A DNA stretch of 64,000 nt, taken from NCBI GenBank assembly GCA_963782255.1, contig CAWAIS010000001.1, positions 4,340,001 to 4,404,000 of the forward strand, read 5' to 3'. The first letter of the stretch is position 1; each line of letters opens with the position of its first letter. Shown here piece after piece: positions 60,014-64,000 of this stretch. The notes under the pieces were generated by a model. That model saw nothing but the letters and a program-made list of their open reading frames with translations. It was not told the origin of the DNA and made no database searches. The DNA comes from Roseiarcus sp963782255 (GTDB lineage: Bacteria; Pseudomonadota; Alphaproteobacteria; Rhizobiales; Beijerinckiaceae). The position numbers and the translations under genes are program-made.

Positions 60014-60889
60014 ATGTCCGACAAGCCCATCAACCCGCTGCGTCAGCGCATGATCGACGACATGACGGCGCGTCGGTTCAAGGAGAAGGTGCAGAAGGAC
60101 TACGTCCGGCACGTCAGGACCTTTACGGCCTTCCTGGGCCGGTCGCCCGATACGGCGACGAAGGAGGACCTTCGCCGCTTTCAGTTGCATCTGGCGCAGC
60201 AGCAGATCAGCCCAGGTTCGATCAACGCCGCCGTCACCGCGCTTCGGTTCTTCTTCACCGTGACGCTCGAACGGCCAGACCTCGTTCGTCCTCTGACGAT
60301 CGTGAACAAGCCGCGCAGGGCGCCGGTCGTGCTCAGCCAGGAAGAGGTCGCGCTCCTGCTCGAAGCCGCGCCGGGCCTGAAGTACAAGGCCGCGCTCAGC
60401 GTCGCCTACGGCGCGGGCCTGCGCGTGTCCGAGGTCGCGCACCTGAAGGTGTCCGACATCGACAGCCAGCGCATGACGCTTCGGGTCGAGCAGGGCAAAG
60501 GGCAGCGGGATCGCTATGTGATGCTGTCGCCGCAACTGCTCGAACTGTTGCGCGCATGGTGGCATGCGGCGCGGCCGCGGGCCTGGCTGTTCCCCGGCCA
60601 AAACCCGGTCAACCCGATCACCGCCCGTCAGCTCAATCGCGCCGTCACCGCCGCCAAGACCCTGGCGGGGATATCCAAGCGCGTGTCGCCGCATACGCTG
60701 CGGCACAGCTTCGCCACCCATCTGCTCGAGCAGGACGTCGATATTCGCGTGATCCAGGTGTTGCTCGGCCACGCCAAGCTCGAGACGACCGCGCTCTACA
60801 CCCAGGTCGCGGTCAACACGATCCGCGACGTCAAGAGCCCGCTCGAGCGGCTCGGCGTCAACCTGGCGAAGCGAAAGCCGGCCGACTGA
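60014..60889 (+). CDS. Tyrosine recombinase of IS91 element (copy 3)
   Basis: 291 residues, differing from copies 1 and 2 at only a few positions (for example AAKTLAG instead of AAKDLAG and a C-terminal KPAD instead of KSAD). All catalytic residues (Arg, HTLRH, LLGH His, ALYTQ Tyr) are intact, so the recombinase may still work although its partner transposase is broken. The leader hairpin at 59964-60002 is kept, with a loop change (TTCCA for TTCAA). Confidence 0.87.
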   Translation: MSDKPINPLRQRMIDDMTARRFKEKVQKDYVRHVRTFTAFLGRSPDTATKEDLRRFQLHLAQQQISPGSINAAVTALRFFFTVTLERPDLVRPLTIVNKPRRAPVVLSQEEVALLLEAAPGLKYKAALSVAYGAGLRVSEVAHLKVSDIDSQRMTLRVEQGKGQRDRYVMLSPQLLELLRAWWHAARPRAWLFPGQNPVNPITARQLNRAVTAAKTLAGISKRVSPHTLRHSFATHLLEQDVDIRVIQVLLGHAKLETTALYTQVAVNTIRDVKSPLERLGVNLAKRKPAD

Positions 60890-60899
60890 CCGCGGCCGC

Positions 60900-62121
60900 A
60901 TGGCGCGGCCACCGGGTCACCACCTGGAGGTCGCCGACGTCTTTCGCGCCCACGGGGCGGCGTGGCGAATGGCCAACGCCGGTCACGTGAGCCTCGACCA
61001 GTTGAAGGTCATGTCGGCGATCGAGACCTGTCGCACAGCCGCGCTCGGCGGACACGTCGAGCGCTGCGAGGACTGTGCGCACGAACGGATCTCCTACAAT
61101 TCCTGCCGCAATCGCCACTGCCCGAAGTGCCAGGCGGCCGCGGCGAGGGAATGGCTCGAAGACCGCGAGGCCGAACTCCTGCCGGTTCCCTATTACCACG
61201 TCGTCTTCACCCTGCCGGCGTCGATCGGCGCCGTCGCGTTCCAGAACAAGTCCCCCGTCTACGACCTCCTGTTCAGGACCGCCGCCCAGACGCTGACCAC
61301 GATCGCGGCCGACCCGAAGCATCTGGGCGCGCGCATCGGCCTGACCGCCGTACTGCACACCTGGGGCTCGGCGCTGACCCACCATCCGCACGTCCACGTC
61401 ATCGTTCCCGGCGGCGGCCTGTCGCTGGACGGATCGCGCTGGATCGCCTGCAAGCCCGGCTTCTTCCTGCCCGTGCGGATGCTGTCGCGTCTCTTCCGCC
61501 GCTCTTCCTCGAAGGGCTCGCAGCCCTGCATGCGGCCGGACGCCTCGTCTTCCTCGGCGACCTCGCGCGGCTCGCCGACAAAGCCGCCTTCGACGCCGTC
61601 CTCGCGCCGCTGCGCCGATCGGAATGGATCGTCTATGCCAAGAGGCCGTTCGCCGGGCCGAAGGCCGTGCTCGCCTATCTCGCCCGCTACACCCACCGCG
61701 TCGCGATCTCGAACTCCAGGCTCATGGAGCTGGACGACAAGGGCGTCACATTCAAGTGGAAGGACTATCGGGTCGAAGGCCGCGACCGGTTCAAGACCAT
61801 GACGCTCGCGGCCCACGAGTTCATCCGCCGCTTTCTCCTGCACGTGCTGCCGAGCGGCTTCCACCGCATCCGACATATGTGGACGGCCTCTTCGCCGGCG
61901 CGGTCCGAGCCAGCAACATCGAGCGCGTCCGCCAGGCGCTCGCCGCGCCCGAGGCTGCACCCGAGGGCTCGCACGCCGAGACCGACGGCCAGGCCGAAGC
62001 CGTTTCGCCGGCGCGGCGCTGCCCCTGCTGCGGCGGCCGGATGATCATTGTCGAGACGTTCGAAGGGCCGCGCCCCGCGCGATCGCCTTCCCCAAGCCGG
62101 ATCAGGATCGACACGTCATGA
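60900..62121 (+). pseudogene. IS91-family HUH transposase, doubly frameshifted (copy 3)
   Basis: Compared with copy 1: a lost G near 61501 (TTCCGCCGCTCTTCC for TTCCGCCGGCTCTTCC) moves the frame, and a net gain of 5 bp near 61875-61885 (ATATGTGGA) moves it again; the last stretch ends normally with RIRIDTS at 62121. The HUH motif lies before and the paired tyrosines after the first shift, so no product has both. The same element is intact in copies 1 and 2. Confidence 0.85.
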
Positions 62122-62547
62122 CCGACGCCGCGCGTCCCGCCTCGCAGCGCCGCTTCCCCTCGCCTCCAGCCGCACGCCGGAGCAGGAACGCGACGTCCTC
62201 CCGACGTCCGCACAGGCTCTCCAGCCGCCGAGCCCATCCCCGTCGCCCTCATCCGCGCCCGACAAGAAGCCCGTCGTCTCGGCTCCCGACGATGAAACCG
62301 ACCGCCTTCCGCCACCGCCCCCAAATCGGCGATCCGACCGCGATCCTCAAATCCCCATAGGCCGCGCTCGGTCAAACAGCGCCCTTCCTCCCCGCGGTTT
62401 CCTCCTTACGAGGCTTTCAAACGCCGGCCCCCGCGTCTCGCACGACCGTCCGAAAGGGCCGGCGTCTGAAACCCTTCAGTAAAGCGGCCATCCCGGATCA
62501 GACCGACCGAGATCGCGATAGTCGAAAGCCGCCCACTCACGTTAGCG

Positions 62548-62655
62548 TTATCGGCCCGGCCGCCCACACCGTCCCGCCTCGTCGTCGCCCATCAGCCGCG
62601 AGTGGCCGACAACGTCGGCGACCAGGATCGCAGCAAGTTTTCGGGTCTCGCTCAT
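62548..62655 (-). pseudogene. Adenylate cyclase N-terminal stub
   Basis: Starts with ATGA overlapping the stop of the upstream cyclase gene by 4 bp and reads MSETRKLAAILVADVVGHSR, the usual opening of TolB/TPR-type class III cyclases, then LMGDDEAG before collapsing to a stop 35 codons in. The remainder is missing; IS91 copy 3 lies 68 bp further on, so its arrival may have removed the gene. Shows that two cyclase genes once lay in tandem. Confidence 0.75.
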
Positions 62656-64000
62656 TCTTCCGGCAGCCCCGCCTTGCGCAGGCCTTCGAACAGCGGCGGT
62701 AGATTCTCCTCACGGTCGATCATCCATTTGACCGTGAGTTTGGGATTGAGGCGACGGGCTTCCGCCAAGGCGGTCTTCGCTTCTTCTATCTTGCCTTCGA
62801 GCGCAAGAGCGGCGGCAAGCCTTAGGTAAATAAGCGCAACGCGATAACCAGTGTCGAGCGCCTTATGGTATTCGTCGATCGCGGCGTCGTAGCGCCCCTG
62901 GGCGAACTCCGCCGTGCCGAGGTAACCATACCAAATGGCTTTTCTCGGATCGCGTGGACTTAACCGCATCGCTTGTTGCGCATCGGACTTCGCTTGTTCA
63001 AAACGGCCGAGGAAAACTTCGGTGAGACTTCGTGACCCGTACAGCAAGGCAGAATTTGGATTGATGGCCAGGCCCGCATTGGCGGCGTCGAGCGCCTCAT
63101 TCGGGCGATGCAAATACCGTAGATAAATGCTTTGAACGTAATACGCCCACAAATTATCGGGAGCGAGCGCGATGGCCCGGTCGACCTGACCGAGTATTTT
63201 GGTATCATAATCGGTGTCGTGCTCAGTCCATCCGAAAAACCACTCTCGGAAATATGTGTAAGCTTCGCCCGCCAACGCATCGGCGTCATCCGGGTTGATC
63301 TTAAGCGCCTGCTCGACTAAGCCCCGCGCCGCAATGTTGTTTTCCTTCGTCGGCGGATACTGCTGCAGCAAAGCCCAGCTATGCAGGTCCAGATCGATGG
63401 TGTCGGGATTTTTGGAACCGTGGCTTTTTTCGACTTCCGCCTTGAGGAGTTCATTGCCCAACGTATTGCCCAGGCGCGCCACCACCTCGTCTTGCAGCTT
63501 GAAAAGGTCGGCCACGTCTTCCTCGAAGCGGTCGGCCCAGAGATGCGCCCCGGATTCCGCGTCGACAAGCTGGGTGTTGACGCGCACCCGGTTCTGGTCG
63601 CGCTGCACCGAGCCTTCGAGCACATAACGAACGCCCATTTCCTTGCCGATCTCTTTGGCGTCGATGCTCTTGCCCTTGAAGGTGAATGCTGTGCTGCGCG
63701 CGATCACGAAGCTATTACGGATGCGCGACAGTTCAGTGGTGAGATTGTCGGTGACGCCGTCGGCGAAATAGTCTTGGGCAGGGTCGCCGGAGAGGTTGGT
63801 GAAGGGCAGCACCACGATAGAGAGGTGCGCGGGCTCGGCCGGAGCGGCGGCATTCGAGGCGGCAGGCGCAGACGTCGTTGTCGCCACGGTCGCGATCCGG
63901 TTCGCGCCGAGGAGATACCAGGCGCTGGCCGCGACCAATACGACCAACGCCGCGAACCCGAACGCAAGCGGCGCGAGCGAAGAACGTCTTCTCGGTTGGG
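62652..64000 (-). CDS. TolB-like/TPR adenylate cyclase-type protein, 5' end outside window
   Basis: 449 residues visible, continuing past the right edge. A membrane helix (PLAFGFAALVVLVAASAWYL) comes first in view, then a Thr/Ala-rich linker, a TolB-N-like domain (SIVVLPFTNLSGDPAQDYFADGVTDNL, followed by YVLEGSVQRDQNRVRVNTQLVD) and about six TPR units (to residue near the stop, NPNSALLYGSRSL, GYLGTAEFAQGRYDAAI). In this family a class III cyclase or a wHTH domain sits N-terminal of the helix; here it is off the window. Its stop overlaps the start of the next, truncated, cyclase gene. Confidence 0.83.
   Translation of the reverse strand, partial: QPRRRSSLAPLAFGFAALVVLVAASAWYLLGANRIATVATTTSAPAASNAAAPAEPAHLSIVVLPFTNLSGDPAQDYFADGVTDNLTTELSRIRNSFVIARSTAFTFKGKSIDAKEIGKEMGVRYVLEGSVQRDQNRVRVNTQLVDAESGAHLWADRFEEDVADLFKLQDEVVARLGNTLGNELLKAEVEKSHGSKNPDTIDLDLHSWALLQQYPPTKENNIAARGLVEQALKINPDDADALAGEAYTYFREWFFGWTEHDTDYDTKILGQVDRAIALAPDNLWAYYVQSIYLRYLHRPNEALDAANAGLAINPNSALLYGSRSLTEVFLGRFEQAKSDAQQAMRLSPRDPRKAIWYGYLGTAEFAQGRYDAAIDEYHKALDTGYRVALIYLRLAAALALEGKIEEAKTALAEARRLNPKLTVKWMIDREENLPPLFEGLRKAGLPEE

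Larger units (their letters stand above)
59899..62480 (+). mobile_element. IS91-family element, copy 3 (inverted, decayed)
   Basis: 2582 bp, opposite orientation to copies 1 and 2. Both end hairpins are present, but the transposase has two frameshifts, one T is lost before int, and many bases differ. The ori-type flank is AAAG, not the GAAC seen at copies 1 and 2. Confidence 0.85.

Noticed and set aside
1..64000. tRNA, rRNA or CRISPR
   Set aside because: Scanned by eye for T-loop motifs with cloverleaf context and for regularly spaced repeats; none found.

Overview
The window is GC-rich alphaproteobacterial DNA, most likely from the order Hyphomicrobiales (Rhizobiales). The basis is indirect: a FixL/FixJ pair with a heme-PAS motif, several class III adenylate cyclases of the TolB/TPR type common in that order, three small heat-shock proteins with a CIRCE operator, and IS91/IS110/IS5 elements of rhizobial type. 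No rRNA or tRNA gene and no CRISPR array was seen, so the genus is not assignable.

Layout. 1-10.6 kb: a ccdA-like/thioredoxin pair cut by the window edge, a possible heme-binding protein, a heat-shock block (three Hsp20 proteins, FtsH, a decayed PHA-synthase-like hydrolase), gpmA, an SDR and a DUF5939 adenylate cyclase. 10.6-13.2 kb: IS91-family element copy 1 (tyrosine recombinase plus HUH transposase). 13.8-18.9 kb: housekeeping and repair genes (phosphatase, HD hydrolase, tag, YedK/HMCES, AcuI-like reductase, cNMP-binding protein, double cold-shock protein). 19-26.4 kb: a sensory cluster with a FixL-like oxygen sensor, FixJ-like regulator, an OmpR-type regulator with a degenerate receiver and a PAS histidine kinase. 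26.6-31.3 kb: pepN, murI and a TonB-like protein. 31.4-34.8 kb: AT-richer accessory DNA with repeats, a gene remnant and a secreted beta-helix protein. 35.1-39 kb: IS91 copy 2 abutting an IS110 element.

39.6-46.1 kb: a lipoprotein, DUF502 protein, GNAT, a 3'-truncated TolB/TPR cyclase, an ABC exporter and another cyclase. 46.2-50.4 kb: a sugar-acid catabolic set (frameshifted dehydrogenase, gluconate 5-dehydrogenase-like SDR, dgoK, dgoA) split by a vapBC pair. 50.4-55.8 kb: an oppBC/oppDF peptide importer without binding protein, then a KefB/C-type antiporter. 56-62.7 kb: a graveyard of mobile DNA (XRE antitoxin relic, IS66-like fragment, IS5-family element, caspase fragment, serine recombinase, inverted and decayed IS91 copy 3, cyclase stub). 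62.65-64 kb: a TolB/TPR cyclase running off the window.

How it fits together. Two themes recur. One is signalling by cyclic nucleotides and oxygen: five class III cyclase loci, a lone cNMP-binding domain, a perfect CRP-type site (TGTGA-N6-TCACA) and the FixLJ cluster with two related CTACGTAG palindrome modules. The other is repeated insertion: two IS91 copies that appear to differ by one base lie in direct orientation around 22 kb of chromosome that includes murI, so recombination between them would delete core genes. The most unusual unexplained signal is a pair of ~160-bp repeats (13.6 and 31.5 kb) whose hairpin stems differ by compensatory changes.
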